64,000 nucleotides of DNA from Streptomyces sp. Ru62 (GTDB lineage: Bacteria; Actinomycetota; Actinomycetes; Streptomycetales; Streptomycetaceae). Position numbers and translations under genes: made by a program. Positions 50,044-58,505 of the stretch are shown piece after piece (within the stretch, counting starts at the first letter, position 1; each line of letters begins with the position of its first letter). The notes below the pieces were generated by a model. It was not told the DNA's origin. It made no database searches and saw nothing but the letters and a program-made list of their open reading frames with translations. The stretch spans positions 124,001 through 188,000 of the forward strand of contig NZ_PQSU01000013.1 in NCBI RefSeq assembly GCF_002920615.1. The letters are read 5' to 3'.

Positions 50044-50307
50044 GCGGCACGAATTTAGCGAGGCGAATTCGAAAATGCACGGGAGTGCACGCGAAGGCTT
50101 CTTGCCGGATTGGTGAAATGTCCGAGATGTCCCGCATCAAATCGGGACAAATCTCAATCGTTGTGGAGTGTGTCACAGCCCGGAAACGTCGGGAAACCTG
50201 TCAGCAAACTCTCCTGTTTAGCCCTGCAAAAAGCGGGCAGAAGAAGACGGGAAGCTACCGTCAGGAGAATTGGCGGAGTTTGTGAAAGTAATTGGAATTC
50301 AAGATGA
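50044..50307. promoter_or_regulatory. ect operon control region, comparatively AT-rich
   Basis: No gene is seen between ectA and the terminator at 50308. On the minus strand a TAAATT -10 lies at 50057-50052. Two dyads stand out: TGCAC/GTGCA (50076-50080 and 50085-50089, spacer of four) at the -35 position, and GTCCCG/CGGGAC (50129-50134 and 50143-50148, spacer of eight) further upstream. The remaining 150 bases are less GC-rich than the surrounding genes and have small hairpins (for example around CCCGGAAACGTCGGG at 50179-50193), but I cannot identify a riboswitch. Confidence 0.5.
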
Positions 50308-50342
50308 GAAAACGGCCCGCGCGGTGTGCGCGAGCCGTTTTC
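50308..50342. terminator. Rho-independent terminator with A/T flanks
   Basis: GAAAACGGC (50308-50316) pairs with GCCGTTTTC (50334-50342), and five more inner pairs form after one mismatch. The arms end in AAAA/TTTT, so it works as a classical terminator in both directions. It lies 28 bases past the aminotransferase stop on the minus strand. Confidence 0.85.
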
Positions 50343-50370
50343 GTTGCGTTCCGGGGTGATGACCGATTGC

Positions 50371-51474
50371 TTATCGCCGCCAGGCGTTCTCCACGGCCCG
50401 GCGGGCCGCGGCCGGGTCCACCGGCAGTCCCTGCTCGGCGAGCGCCGCGCCCAGTGCCGCCAGGGAGTTCTGGACCGCGTCCCGCGTCGCGTCGGGGCCG
50501 TAGTGGTTGACGCGGATCATCTCCCGGGCCAGGGCGCCGCCGCCGGCCGCCAGCGGCAGCGCGGGGTCGGTCGCCAGAGCGCGGGCCACCAGGTCGGAGG
50601 CCACCGCACCGGACGGCACCCGGAGGGTCGTGGCGACCGGTGCCGCGTCCCTCTCCTCGTACACATACGGTTCCAGGCCCCCGCCGAGTGCCACCGCGCC
50701 GGCCCGTGCGGCCAGCGCCGCGCGCCGGTGCCGGGCCATCACCGACTCCAGGCCCGCCGACTCGATCCGCTCCAGGCACGCCTCCAGCGCCAGCATCTCC
50801 AGCTGCGCCGGAGCGTGCGGCAGCGCCTTGCGGCCGGCGTCGATCCAGCGCTCCTTCCAGTCCAGCAGGGACAGGTAGGAGCGGCGCGGGGCGTTCGGGT
50901 TGGCGGCCATCCGGTCCCACGCCCGCTCGCTCACCGAGATCGCCGACACGCCCGCCGGGCCGCCCATCGCCTTCTGCGCCCCGATCACGCACAGGTCCAC
51001 GCCCCACGCGTCCGGCAGCACCGGCTCCGCGCCCACGGAGGCCACCGCGTCCAGGTAGAAGAGGGCGCCCCGCTCGCGCACCACCTCGCCGATCTCCGCG
51101 ACCGGGTTGGTGTTGCCGGTCGCCGCCTCGGCGTGCACCAGCGACACGAAGTCGATCTCCGGGTGTTCGGCGAACGCCTCCCGGATCTGCCCGGCGGTCA
51201 CCGCCGTGTGGAAGGGGACCGAGAGGTCGTGCACGGTGGCGCCGGCGTCACGCAGCCAGTTGCCGAAGGTCTGCCCGTAGGGGCCCGTGATCACGTTCAG
51301 GGCCACCGTGCCCGGACCGGCGGCCGCGCGGATCGCGCCCTCCAGCGGCAGCAGTGCCTCGCCCTGGGTGATCAGGACGTCCTGGCGGGTGTCCAGCAGC
51401 CGGGCCACCCCGTCCTCGATGGCGGCGAAGCGCTCGGCAGTCAGCGGGGGCAGGTCGAGGAAGGGGTGGGTCAC
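50371..51474 (-). CDS. PLP-dependent class V aminotransferase (serine-glyoxylate/alanine-glyoxylate type)
   Basis: GTG start, 367 residues. It has the small-molecule class V pattern: LITQGEALLPLEGAIRAA, NVITGPYGQTFGNW, FVSLVHAEAATGNTNPV, FYLDAVASVGAEPV with the PLP Asp, and CVIGAQKAMGGPAG with Schiff-base Lys168. The C-terminal RVNHYGPDA stretch resembles (S)-ureidoglycine or serine/alanine-glyoxylate aminotransferases. The amino donor is uncertain. It is divergent from an amino-acid ABC importer, and a palindrome in the shared control region suggests common regulation. On its own strand a TAAGAT -10 lies about 45 bases upstream of the start. Confidence 0.82.
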   Translation of the reverse strand: MTHPFLDLPPLTAERFAAIEDGVARLLDTRQDVLITQGEALLPLEGAIRAAAGPGTVALNVITGPYGQTFGNWLRDAGATVHDLSVPFHTAVTAGQIREAFAEHPEIDFVSLVHAEAATGNTNPVAEIGEVVRERGALFYLDAVASVGAEPVLPDAWGVDLCVIGAQKAMGGPAGVSAISVSERAWDRMAANPNAPRRSYLSLLDWKERWIDAGRKALPHAPAQLEMLALEACLERIESAGLESVMARHRRAALAARAGAVALGGGLEPYVYEERDAAPVATTLRVPSGAVASDLVARALATDPALPLAAGGGALAREMIRVNHYGPDATRDAVQNSLAALGAALAEQGLPVDPAAARRAVENAWRR

Positions 51475-51549
51475 GGCGGTGCTCTCTTCGTCTCTCGGGG
51501 GCCGACTCCCTCGATCTTAGGTCGGGGGGCCGCTTGGCCATGGGTTTGA

Positions 51550-51578
51550 TTTGAGAGACTCAAACACTTCCTTATAAT
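51550..51578 (+). promoter_or_regulatory. Importer promoter overlapped by a palindrome
   Basis: TTGAGA (51551-51556), a 16-base spacer and TATAAT (51573-51578) form an unusually consensus-like promoter for this genome. The palindrome TTTGAG-AGA-CTCAAA (51550-51564) covers the -35, so a dimeric repressor could block it. A GGAAC/GTTCC hairpin (51580-51594) would lie at the start of the leader. Confidence 0.65.
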
Positions 51579-51613
51579 CGGAACCCTTAGTTCCCCGACA
51601 GGAGATCTCCCCC

Positions 51614-52462
51614 ATGAAAACGCTCGTCGGGCGCCGGACCCGCCTTCTGGCCGCCACCACCGCGACCGCCGCACTCGTGCTCGTCGCGGCCGGCTGCTCC
51701 TCCAGCGACTCGGGGAGCGGCAAGACCACGGTCAAGGGCGTCCACCTGGTCAAGGGCGGTCAGCTGACCACCTGCACCCACCTGCCGTACCCGCCGTTCC
51801 AGTCGGAGGTGAACGGCAAGGTGCAGGGCTTCGACGTCTCCCTCATCGACCTCGTCGCCAAGGATCTCGGCGTCAAGCAGCAGATCCTCGACACGCCCTT
51901 CGAGAACTTCAAGACGGGCGCCTTCCTGAACTCGGGCGAGTGCGACCTGGCCGCCGCCGGCATGACCATCACCGCCGAGCGCAAGAAGAACGTCGACTTC
52001 TCCGACCCGTACTTCGAGGCCACCCAGGCCGTCCTCGTCGACAAGAACAGCGGGATCAACTCGCTCGCCGACGTCAAGGCCAAGGGCAAGAAGCTCGGCG
52101 CCCAGGCGCAGACCACCGGCGAGGACTACGTCAAGAGCAAGGGCTACGACCCGATCTCCTTCGAGTCCTCCGACGCCGTCCTCAACGGCCTGCGCACCGG
52201 CCAGGTCCAGGCCGTCGTCATCGACTACCCGGTCGTCCAGGGCTGGCTGAAGGACAAGGCCAACGCGGACAAGTTCAAGGTCGTGGACAACCTCAAGACC
52301 GGTGAGCAGTACGGCTTCACCGTCAAGAAGGGCAACAAGGCGCTGCTCGACGCCATCAACAAGGCGATCAGGACCGCCAAGGCCGACGGCACCTACAAGA
52401 AGATCTACGAGCAGTGGATCGGCCCGTACGAGGCCTCCGTCGCCTCTCCCGCCGCCTCATGA
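51614..52462 (+). CDS. Amino-acid ABC transporter substrate-binding lipoprotein (family 3)
   Basis: ATG after AGGAGATCTCCCCC, 282 residues. A lipoprotein signal ends in VAAGC (Cys28). The mature protein is a polar-amino-acid binding domain: THLPYPPFQSEVNGKVQGFDVSLIDLVAKDLG near the start, AAGMTITAERKKNVDFSDPYFEA, and IYEQWIGPY at the end. The conserved arginine and aspartates that hold the amino-acid headgroup are present. It feeds the permease and ATPase encoded directly downstream. Class or charge of the substrate is not clear. Confidence 0.9.
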   Translation: MKTLVGRRTRLLAATTATAALVLVAAGCSSSDSGSGKTTVKGVHLVKGGQLTTCTHLPYPPFQSEVNGKVQGFDVSLIDLVAKDLGVKQQILDTPFENFKTGAFLNSGECDLAAAGMTITAERKKNVDFSDPYFEATQAVLVDKNSGINSLADVKAKGKKLGAQAQTTGEDYVKSKGYDPISFESSDAVLNGLRTGQVQAVVIDYPVVQGWLKDKANADKFKVVDNLKTGEQYGFTVKKGNKALLDAINKAIRTAKADGTYKKIYEQWIGPYEASVASPAAS

Positions 52463-53292
52463 CCGACACGGACACAGCCCTCCAGCCGAAGAAGAAGGGA
52501 CTGACCCGGCGTCAGAAGCGCGGCCTGTCGCGCGGCGTCCAGTACGCCGTCTTCGCCGCCGCCGTGATCGCCTTCGCGGTCACGGCCGACTGGGGCCGGC
52601 TCCAGAACCAGTTCGCCCAGGCGGACATCGCGAAGCAGATGTTCCCGGACGTCATCACGCTGGCGCTGAAGAACACCGTGCTCTACACGCTGTCCGGCTT
52701 CGTCGTCGGACTCGTCCTGGGCATGGTCATCGCGCTGATGCGGCTGTCCTCCGTGGGCCCCTACCGCTGGCTGGCGAGCGTCTACATCGAGATCTTCCGC
52801 GGGCTGCCCGCCCTGCTGATCTTCATCTTCGTCGGTGTCGCCGTGCCCCTCGCCTTCCCCGGCACGGAGATCCCGGGCGGCACCTACGGCAAGGTCGCCC
52901 TCGCGCTCGGCCTGGTCTCGGCCGCGTACATGGCGGAGACCATCCGGGCCGGCATCCAGGCCGTGCCCAAGGGGCAGATGGAGGCGGCCCGTTCGCTCGG
53001 CTTCTCGCCCGCGAAGGCCATGGTGTCCATCATCATCCCGCAGGCCTTCCGGATCATCCTGCCGCCGCTCACCAACGAACTCGTCCTGCTGTTCAAGGAC
53101 TCCTCGCTGGTGCTGTTCCTCGGTGTCACCCTGGAGGAGCGGGAACTGTCCAAGTTCGGCCGCGACCTCGCCAGCACGACCGCCAACTCCACGCCGATCC
53201 TGGTCGCGGGCCTGTGCTACCTGCTGGTCACCATCCCGCTCAGCTTCGTCGTCCGCCGTATGGAATCCAAGGCCCAGGAGGCGATCCGGTGA
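52459..53292 (+). CDS. Amino-acid ABC transporter permease
   Basis: The ATG overlaps the binding-protein stop (ATGA), giving 277 residues. After a basic cytoplasmic tail (KKKGLTRRQKRGLSRG) come about five to six helices and the HisM-type motif EIFRGLPALLIFIFV, plus the EAA loop (MEAARSLGFSPAKAMVSIIIP). It probably works as a homodimer because only one permease gene is present. Confidence 0.9.
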   Translation: MTDTDTALQPKKKGLTRRQKRGLSRGVQYAVFAAAVIAFAVTADWGRLQNQFAQADIAKQMFPDVITLALKNTVLYTLSGFVVGLVLGMVIALMRLSSVGPYRWLASVYIEIFRGLPALLIFIFVGVAVPLAFPGTEIPGGTYGKVALALGLVSAAYMAETIRAGIQAVPKGQMEAARSLGFSPAKAMVSIIIPQAFRIILPPLTNELVLLFKDSSLVLFLGVTLEERELSKFGRDLASTTANSTPILVAGLCYLLVTIPLSFVVRRMESKAQEAIR

Positions 53293-54083
53293 GCCGCCCG
53301 GAGATCGAGGTCCGCGGACTGCACAAGTCCTTCGGCGACAACGAGGTGCTGCGCGGCATCGACCTGGAGATCGGCCAGGGCGAGGTCGTCTGCGTCATCG
53401 GCCCCTCAGGATCCGGCAAGTCCACGCTGCTGCGCTGCGTGAACCTGCTGGAGGAGCCCACCAAGGGGCAGGTCTTCGTCGGCGGCACCGAGGTGACCGA
53501 CCCCGACGTCGACATCGACGCCGTACGCCGCCGCATCGGCATGGTCTTCCAGCAGTTCAACCTCTTCCCGCACCTGAACGTCACCGAGAACCTCACGCTG
53601 CCGCAGCGCCGCGTCCTCGGGCGGGACAAGGAGACCGCCGCGCGCGTCGCCGCCGAGAACCTCGCCCGCGTCGGCCTCTCGGAGAAGGCGGACGCCTACC
53701 CGTCCTCCCTCTCCGGCGGCCAGCAGCAGCGCGTCGCCATCGCCCGCGCGCTCGCCATGGGCCCCGAGGTGATGCTCTTCGACGAGCCGACCTCCGCGCT
53801 CGACCCCGAGCTGGTCGGGGACGTCCTGGCCGTCATGCGCCGGCTCGCGCGGGAGGGCATGACGATGATGGTCGTCACCCACGAGATGACCTTCGCCCGC
53901 GAGGTCGCCGACCGGGTCGTCTTCATGGACGGCGGTGTGATCGTCGAGGACGGCAGCCCGGACCGGGTCATCGGCGACCCGCAGCACGAGCGCACCCGGC
54001 ACTTCCTCTCCCGGCTGCTCGACCCGGCGATGGCCGAGGTCGAGGAGGAGACCTCCGACCAGGTGGGGAAGTCCGAGCCGTAG
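53289..54083 (+). CDS. Amino-acid ABC transporter ATP-binding protein (GlnQ type)
   Basis: GTG start in the preceding stop (GTGA), with GGAGG about seven bases upstream; 264 residues. It has Walker A GPSGSGKST, Q-loop FQQFNLFPHLNV, signature LSGGQQQRVAIARALA, Walker B VMLFDEPTSALDPE and switch His in VVTHEM. It energises the permease upstream. Unlike the two sugar importers of the window, this transporter has its own ATPase. Confidence 0.94.
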   Translation: MSRPEIEVRGLHKSFGDNEVLRGIDLEIGQGEVVCVIGPSGSGKSTLLRCVNLLEEPTKGQVFVGGTEVTDPDVDIDAVRRRIGMVFQQFNLFPHLNVTENLTLPQRRVLGRDKETAARVAAENLARVGLSEKADAYPSSLSGGQQQRVAIARALAMGPEVMLFDEPTSALDPELVGDVLAVMRRLAREGMTMMVVTHEMTFAREVADRVVFMDGGVIVEDGSPDRVIGDPQHERTRHFLSRLLDPAMAEVEEETSDQVGKSEP

Positions 54084-54100
54084 GTCGTTAAGGTGCGAGC

Positions 54101-55192
54101 ATGAGCGATGGTGCGGTGCTGCACGTGAAGGGCCGGGTCCTGGTGGGGCCGGACGACGTCCGTGACGAGCTGTGGGTGGTCGGGGGCCGCGTCTCCTACG
54201 ACCGCCCCGCCGGGGCCCGCGACATCACCACCGTCGAGGGCTGGGCGCTGCCCGGCCTGGTCGACGCCCACTGCCATGTGGGCCTGGGCGCCGAGGGTCC
54301 GGTAGACGCGGACACCGCCGAGAAGCAGGCGCTCACCGACCGCGAGACGGGCACCCTGCTGCTCCGCGACGCGGGCTCGCCCTCCGACACCCGCTGGATC
54401 GACGACCGCGAGGACCTCCCGAAGATCATCCGGGCGGGCCGGCACATCGCCCGCACCCGCCGCTACATCCGCAACTACGCCTGGGAGATCGAGCCGGACG
54501 ACCTCGTCGCCCACGTCGCCCGGGAGGCCCGGCGCGGCGACGGCTGGGTCAAGCTGGTCGGCGACTGGATCGACCGCGACCTCGGCGACCTGGCCCCCTG
54601 CTGGCCCCGCGAGGCGGTGGAGGCGGCCATCGCCGAGGCGCACCGGCTCGGCGCCCGGGTCACCGCCCACTGCTTCGCCGAGAACTCCCTGCGCGACCTG
54701 GTCGAGGCGGGCATCGACTGCATCGAGCACGCCACCGGCCTCACCGAGGACCTGATCCCGCTGTTCGCCGAGCGGGGCGTCGCGATCGTCCCGACCCTCG
54801 TCAACATCGCCACCTTCCCCCGGCTCGCGGACGGCGGTGAGAAGAAGTTCCCGCGCTGGTCCGCCCATATGCGCCGGCTGCACGAGCGGCGTTACGACAC
54901 CGTGCGCGGCGCCTACGACGCCGGCATCCCGGTCTTCGTCGGCACGGACGCCGGCGGCACCCTGCCGCACGGGCTGGTCGCGGAGGAGGTCGCCGAACTG
55001 GTCGCCGCCGGCATCCCGCCGGTCGACGCGCTCGCCGCCACGAGCTGGGCCGCCCGCGCCTGGCTCGGCCGGCCCGGACTGGAGGAGGGCGCCCCGGCCG
55101 ACCTCGTGGTGTACGAGGCCGATCCCCGGGCGGACGTGCGGGTGCTGGCGGCACCCCGGCGGGTGCTGCTGAACGGACGGGTGGTCGAGTAG
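54101..55192 (+). CDS. Amidohydrolase-superfamily metallohydrolase
   Basis: The 363-residue TIM-barrel hydrolase has the metal ligands in order: DAHCH (first two His), a lysine in GWVKLVGDW, His in TAHCF, His in IEHATGL, and Asp in VGTDAGG, matching prolidase- or imidazolonepropionase-like subtypes. It would hydrolyse an amide or cyclic amide, perhaps a derivatised amino acid taken up by the importer just upstream. There is no ribosome binding site; TAAGGT ends six bases before the ATG, so it may be transcribed leaderless from its own promoter. A hairpin terminator follows. Confidence 0.83.
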   Translation: MSDGAVLHVKGRVLVGPDDVRDELWVVGGRVSYDRPAGARDITTVEGWALPGLVDAHCHVGLGAEGPVDADTAEKQALTDRETGTLLLRDAGSPSDTRWIDDREDLPKIIRAGRHIARTRRYIRNYAWEIEPDDLVAHVAREARRGDGWVKLVGDWIDRDLGDLAPCWPREAVEAAIAEAHRLGARVTAHCFAENSLRDLVEAGIDCIEHATGLTEDLIPLFAERGVAIVPTLVNIATFPRLADGGEKKFPRWSAHMRRLHERRYDTVRGAYDAGIPVFVGTDAGGTLPHGLVAEEVAELVAAGIPPVDALAATSWAARAWLGRPGLEEGAPADLVVYEADPRADVRVLAAPRRVLLNGRVVE

Positions 55193-55208
55193 ACGTTCCC
55201 GTGATCCC

Positions 55209-55236
55209 GCCGATTTCGCCCTGGAATCGAATCGGC
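55209..55236 (+). terminator. Terminator after the amidohydrolase gene
   Basis: GCCGATT (55209-55215) pairs with AATCGGC (55230-55236) around a 14-base loop, followed by GTGCGGAAAATCC. It lies 17 bases after the stop codon. Confidence 0.5.
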
Positions 55237-55347
55237 GTGCGGAAAATCCACGTTTGAGTGAAGTCACCCCGGAACGCTGACCGTTCACCCACACCGGGGA
55301 CAAGGTTGACGGGTCCCAAGCATGTTCCGTCTGGGGGTCCCACCGCC

Positions 55348-56259
55348 TTGAACAGCAACAACTTCCGCATGCCCGCACGCCGTCTCACCGTCCTCGCGAC
55401 GGCCACGGCCCTCGCCTCGGCGCCCGTGGTCCTGGGGGGCGCGGGCGCCGCGCACGCGACCGGTGACCACGGCCGCGCCTCCGCCGTCGTCCTGCGCACC
55501 GGGCTCGACGTGTCCCTGCTCAACAAGACCGTGAACGTCCCGCTCGCGGTCTCCCTCAACGAGGTCCAGGCACCGCAGAGCGCCGACCGGACCGCGCTGT
55601 CCGCCCGGCTCGACGGCGTGAACGGCGGCAAGCCGTTCACCGTCCTCGGCGCGGACGTCGCCCAGGCCAGGGCCACGGTGACCGCACGGCGCGCCGAGGG
55701 CTCGGTCCGGGTCGCCCACGCCAAGCTGCACGTGCCCGGCCTGCCCCTGCTGTCCCTGATCGAGGCCGACACGATCACCGCCAAGGCGACCTGCGAGGTC
55801 GGCAAGGCACCGGTCGCCTCGGCGAACGTCCTCGGCGCCGTCACCGTCCTCGGCAAGCGCGTCACCCTCACCGCCGGCGGCCCGTCCGAGGTGAAGGTGC
55901 CCGGCGTCGGAGAGGTCCGCCTCGACCTCTCCCAGCGGAGCACCACGACCCGTACGGCCGCCGCGACCGCCCTGGAACTCAAGGTCTCGGTCAACCCCCT
56001 GAAGCTCAACGTGGCCGACGTCGAGGGCACGGTCACCCTGGCCAAGGCCACCTGCGAGTCCCCGATGGCCCCGCCCACCAAGACCCCGGTACCGAGCCAC
56101 GACCCGGCCGGCGGACCCCGCCCCCAGGGCGCCCCCGCCCAAGCGGACCTCGCGGAGACCGGCGGCAGCTCGGCGACCCCGTACATCGCGGGCGGCGCAC
56201 TGGCCCTGCTGCTGGCGGGCGGGGGAGCGGTGGCCCTGACCCGACGCCGCAAGAGCTGA
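55348..56259 (+). CDS. SCO1860-type LAETG-anchored surface protein
   Basis: I choose the TTG at 55348 (NSNNFRMPARRLTV), preceded by GGGGG, because it starts immediately before the signal peptide; the open frame reaches 30 codons further upstream. The 303-residue protein has a Sec signal (ending near AHATG), an extracellular beta-rich region with two cysteines, a Pro-rich linker, the sortase-E type motif LAETG, a transmembrane helix and a basic tail (TRRRKS). Sortase would link it to peptidoglycan. It is a conserved Streptomyces protein known as the SCO1860 family; the function is unknown, with an aerial-growth surface role plausible. Confidence 0.87.
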   Translation: MNSNNFRMPARRLTVLATATALASAPVVLGGAGAAHATGDHGRASAVVLRTGLDVSLLNKTVNVPLAVSLNEVQAPQSADRTALSARLDGVNGGKPFTVLGADVAQARATVTARRAEGSVRVAHAKLHVPGLPLLSLIEADTITAKATCEVGKAPVASANVLGAVTVLGKRVTLTAGGPSEVKVPGVGEVRLDLSQRSTTTRTAAATALELKVSVNPLKLNVADVEGTVTLAKATCESPMAPPTKTPVPSHDPAGGPRPQGAPAQADLAETGGSSATPYIAGGALALLLAGGGAVALTRRRKS

Positions 56260-56509
56260 CGGGGGCGGCGGCTCGACCGGTGCCGGGAGGGGGGGGCTGC
56301 CGGGCGGCTGGTCGTGGCTGGGGGAGCACGCCGGCGGTGGCCCGGCTGGTGCCGGGGGGCGCGGTCGGTCGGTGACTGGTCGCGGGTGGCGCCGGTCACC
56401 GCCCGGCTTCGTGGCCCGGGCCGGGTGCCCCGGCCGCCCGGCGTGGCCCGGCGCACCTCCCTCGCCGCTCAACGAGGCGAGCCGGGGCGCCGGTCGGTGC
56501 CTCGGCCTG

Positions 56510-57604
56510 TCAGCCGGGCGGGTCGGACGGATGGGTGGGCGAATCCAGTGCCGCCGACAGCGCCCGCAGGAACCCGTTCACCGTCGCCCGGTCCCGCACG
56601 GCGACCCGCACCCACTCCTCCCCGAGCCCGGGAAACGTGTCCCCCCTCCGGACCGCATGACCGAGCTCCCGCAACCGCCGCCGTACCCCGGCGGCCCCCG
56701 GCATACGCACCAGCACGAAAGGCCCCTCCGCCGGCTCCACCACCCGCACTCCGCGAGCGGCGAACGCGGCCAGCCCGGCCACCAGGTGCGCCCGGTCCCC
56801 GGCGATGCGATGCGCCGCGTGCCCGGCCTCCGCCAGCGCCCTCGGCGCCACACACGCCTCCGCGGCCGCCAGCGCCGGGGTCGACACCGGCCACAAGGGC
56901 TGGGCCCGCTCCAGCTCGGCGATCACCTCGGGCGCGGCCAGGACGTACCCGATGCGCAGCCCGGCCAGCCCCCAGGTCTTGGTGAGGCTGCGCAGCACGA
57001 CGAGCCCCGGCACACCGGTCCGCCCGGCCAGCGCCTCCCGCTCACCCGGCACCGCGTCCATGAACGCCTCGTCCACCACCAACGTCCGCCCCGGACGGGC
57101 CAGTCGGACGATCGTCTGCGCCGGATGCAGCACCGACGTCGGATTCGTGGGGTTGCCGATCACCACCAGGTCGGCGTCCTCCGGCACGGCCGCCGGGTCC
57201 AGCCGGAACCCGTCCTCCTCCCGCAGCAGCACCCGGTCCACGGTGTGCCCGGCGTCCCGCAGCGCGGCCTCCGGCTCGGTGAACTGCGGGTGCACGACGA
57301 CAGGCCGGCGGACCTTCAGCGCGCGGGCGAGCAGCACGAACGCCTCCGCAGCCCCCGCCGTCAGCAGCACCCGCTCCACCGGCAGCCCGTGCCGCGCCGC
57401 CACCGCCGCCCGCGCGGCCCGCCCGTCCGGGTAGGCCGCGAGGGACGACAGCGAACCGGCGATCTCCTCCCGCAGCCACGCCGGAGGCGTGTCCGCGCGG
57501 ACGTTGACGGCGAGGTCGACCAGCGCGGCCCCGTCGTCCCGCACTTCGGCGTCCCCGTGGTGCCGCAGATCGTGCCCGGACCCGCCGGTCGCCTCAGTGC
57601 GCAT
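56510..57604 (-). CDS. cobC: CobC-type PLP-dependent protein (Rv2231c family), cobalamin pathway
   Basis: The 364-residue aminotransferase-fold protein resembles histidinol-phosphate aminotransferase and L-threonine-phosphate decarboxylase. Key points are VIGNPTNPTSV, VVDEAFMDAVPGE, RSLTKTWGLAGLRIGY with Schiff-base Lys, and a C-terminal RVAVRD. It probably supplies aminopropanol phosphate for the lower ligand of cobalamin. Its start overlaps the cbiX end by 11 bases, making it the last gene of the cob operon. The 250 bp downstream, to the LAETG gene, holds only GC-rich hairpin-prone sequence. HisC-like side activity cannot be excluded. Confidence 0.8.
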   Translation of the reverse strand: MRTEATGGSGHDLRHHGDAEVRDDGAALVDLAVNVRADTPPAWLREEIAGSLSSLAAYPDGRAARAAVAARHGLPVERVLLTAGAAEAFVLLARALKVRRPVVVHPQFTEPEAALRDAGHTVDRVLLREEDGFRLDPAAVPEDADLVVIGNPTNPTSVLHPAQTIVRLARPGRTLVVDEAFMDAVPGEREALAGRTGVPGLVVLRSLTKTWGLAGLRIGYVLAAPEVIAELERAQPLWPVSTPALAAAEACVAPRALAEAGHAAHRIAGDRAHLVAGLAAFAARGVRVVEPAEGPFVLVRMPGAAGVRRRLRELGHAVRRGDTFPGLGEEWVRVAVRDRATVNGFLRALSAALDSPTHPSDPPG

Positions 57605-58505
57605 GGCTGTGCGAGTGCCCCCCGTGATGGTGGTGCCCGTGGTGGTGGTCGTCGTCGTCCGGGTGGAAGTGCGGCTGCTGCGGCAGCCCGACCTTGTCCT
57701 CGAAGCCCGGCAGCGCGATCCGGTACACGCACGAGTCGCAGTTCATCCGCAGATCGCCCTTGACGGCCTCCTCGTACCGCTCCATCACCAGGTCCAGCAG
57801 CTCCGGCTCGGGTCCGATGACGTCGGCCGAGCGCACCTCGGCCTCCGGGTGCGCGGCGGCCCACTCCTCGGTCTGCTGCCGCACCCGGTCCGGCAGGATG
57901 CCGGTGAAGAGGAAGTAGGGGAGTACGACGATCCGCCGCGCCCCCAGCGCCGCGCACCGGTCCAGCCCGCCCGGCACGTCCGGCGCCGCGAGCGACACGA
58001 ACGCCGTCTCCACCCCGGCGTATCCCCGGCCCTCCCACAGCAGCCGCGCCGCCTTGAACACCTCGGCGTTGGCGTCGGGGTCGGTGGAGCCGCGCCCGAC
58101 CAGCAGCACGGTCGTCTCCGAGCGGTCCGTGCCGTCCAGCGCCTCGTCCAGCCGCCGCTCCAGCACGTTCAGCAGCGCCGGGTGGGGGCCCAGCGGACGG
58201 CCGTAGGTGTACGAGATGCCCGGGTGGCGCTCCTTCTCACGGGCCAGCGCCGCCGGGATGTCCCCCTTGGCGTGCCCGGCGGACACCAGCATCAGCGGCA
58301 CGGCGGCGAACCGGCGTACGCCCTGTTCGACCAGCTCGGTGACGGCCTCGCCCAGCGGCGGCGGGGACAGTTCGATGAAGCCGCCGGCGACGGGCAGTCC
58401 GGGGTGGCGGCGCCCCAGCTCCCGGACGAAGTCGCGGAACGCCTCGGCTCCGGCGTCGTCACGGGTGCCGTGGCCGGCGATGAGCAGGGCGGGCGGGGTG
58501 GTCAC
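57594..58505 (-). CDS. cbiX: Sirohydrochlorin/cobalt chelatase CbiX, with His-rich tail
   Basis: GTG start overlapping cobH (GTGA), 303 residues, about twice the single-domain CbiX-S length. The two halves each look like a chelatase domain: AGHGTRDDAGAEAF, VPLMLVSAGHAKGDIP, then LVGRGSTDPDANAEV and RIVVLPYFLFTGILPDRV, with the metal-binding histidines in the first. A CDSCVYR cysteine pair precedes the tail. The last 25 residues are largely His and Asp (HFHPDDDDHHHGHHHHGG, HSHSHAH), a likely cobalt store or delivery arm. It inserts Co2+ into sirohydrochlorin early in the anaerobic-type cobalamin route. Confidence 0.88.
   Translation of the reverse strand: MTTPPALLIAGHGTRDDAGAEAFRDFVRELGRRHPGLPVAGGFIELSPPPLGEAVTELVEQGVRRFAAVPLMLVSAGHAKGDIPAALAREKERHPGISYTYGRPLGPHPALLNVLERRLDEALDGTDRSETTVLLVGRGSTDPDANAEVFKAARLLWEGRGYAGVETAFVSLAAPDVPGGLDRCAALGARRIVVLPYFLFTGILPDRVRQQTEEWAAAHPEAEVRSADVIGPEPELLDLVMERYEEAVKGDLRMNCDSCVYRIALPGFEDKVGLPQQPHFHPDDDDHHHGHHHHGGHSHSHAH

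Noticed and set aside
50100..50307. c-di-AMP (ydaO) riboswitch upstream of ectA
   Set aside because: Length and stress context invite the idea, but the conserved ydaO sequence elements are not visible, and the -10 placement suggests a leaderless ectA message.
55283..55293. PHO box before the LAETG surface protein
   Set aside because: GTTCACCCACA matches one 11-base unit well, but neither neighbouring 11-mer matches, and single units are expected by chance.
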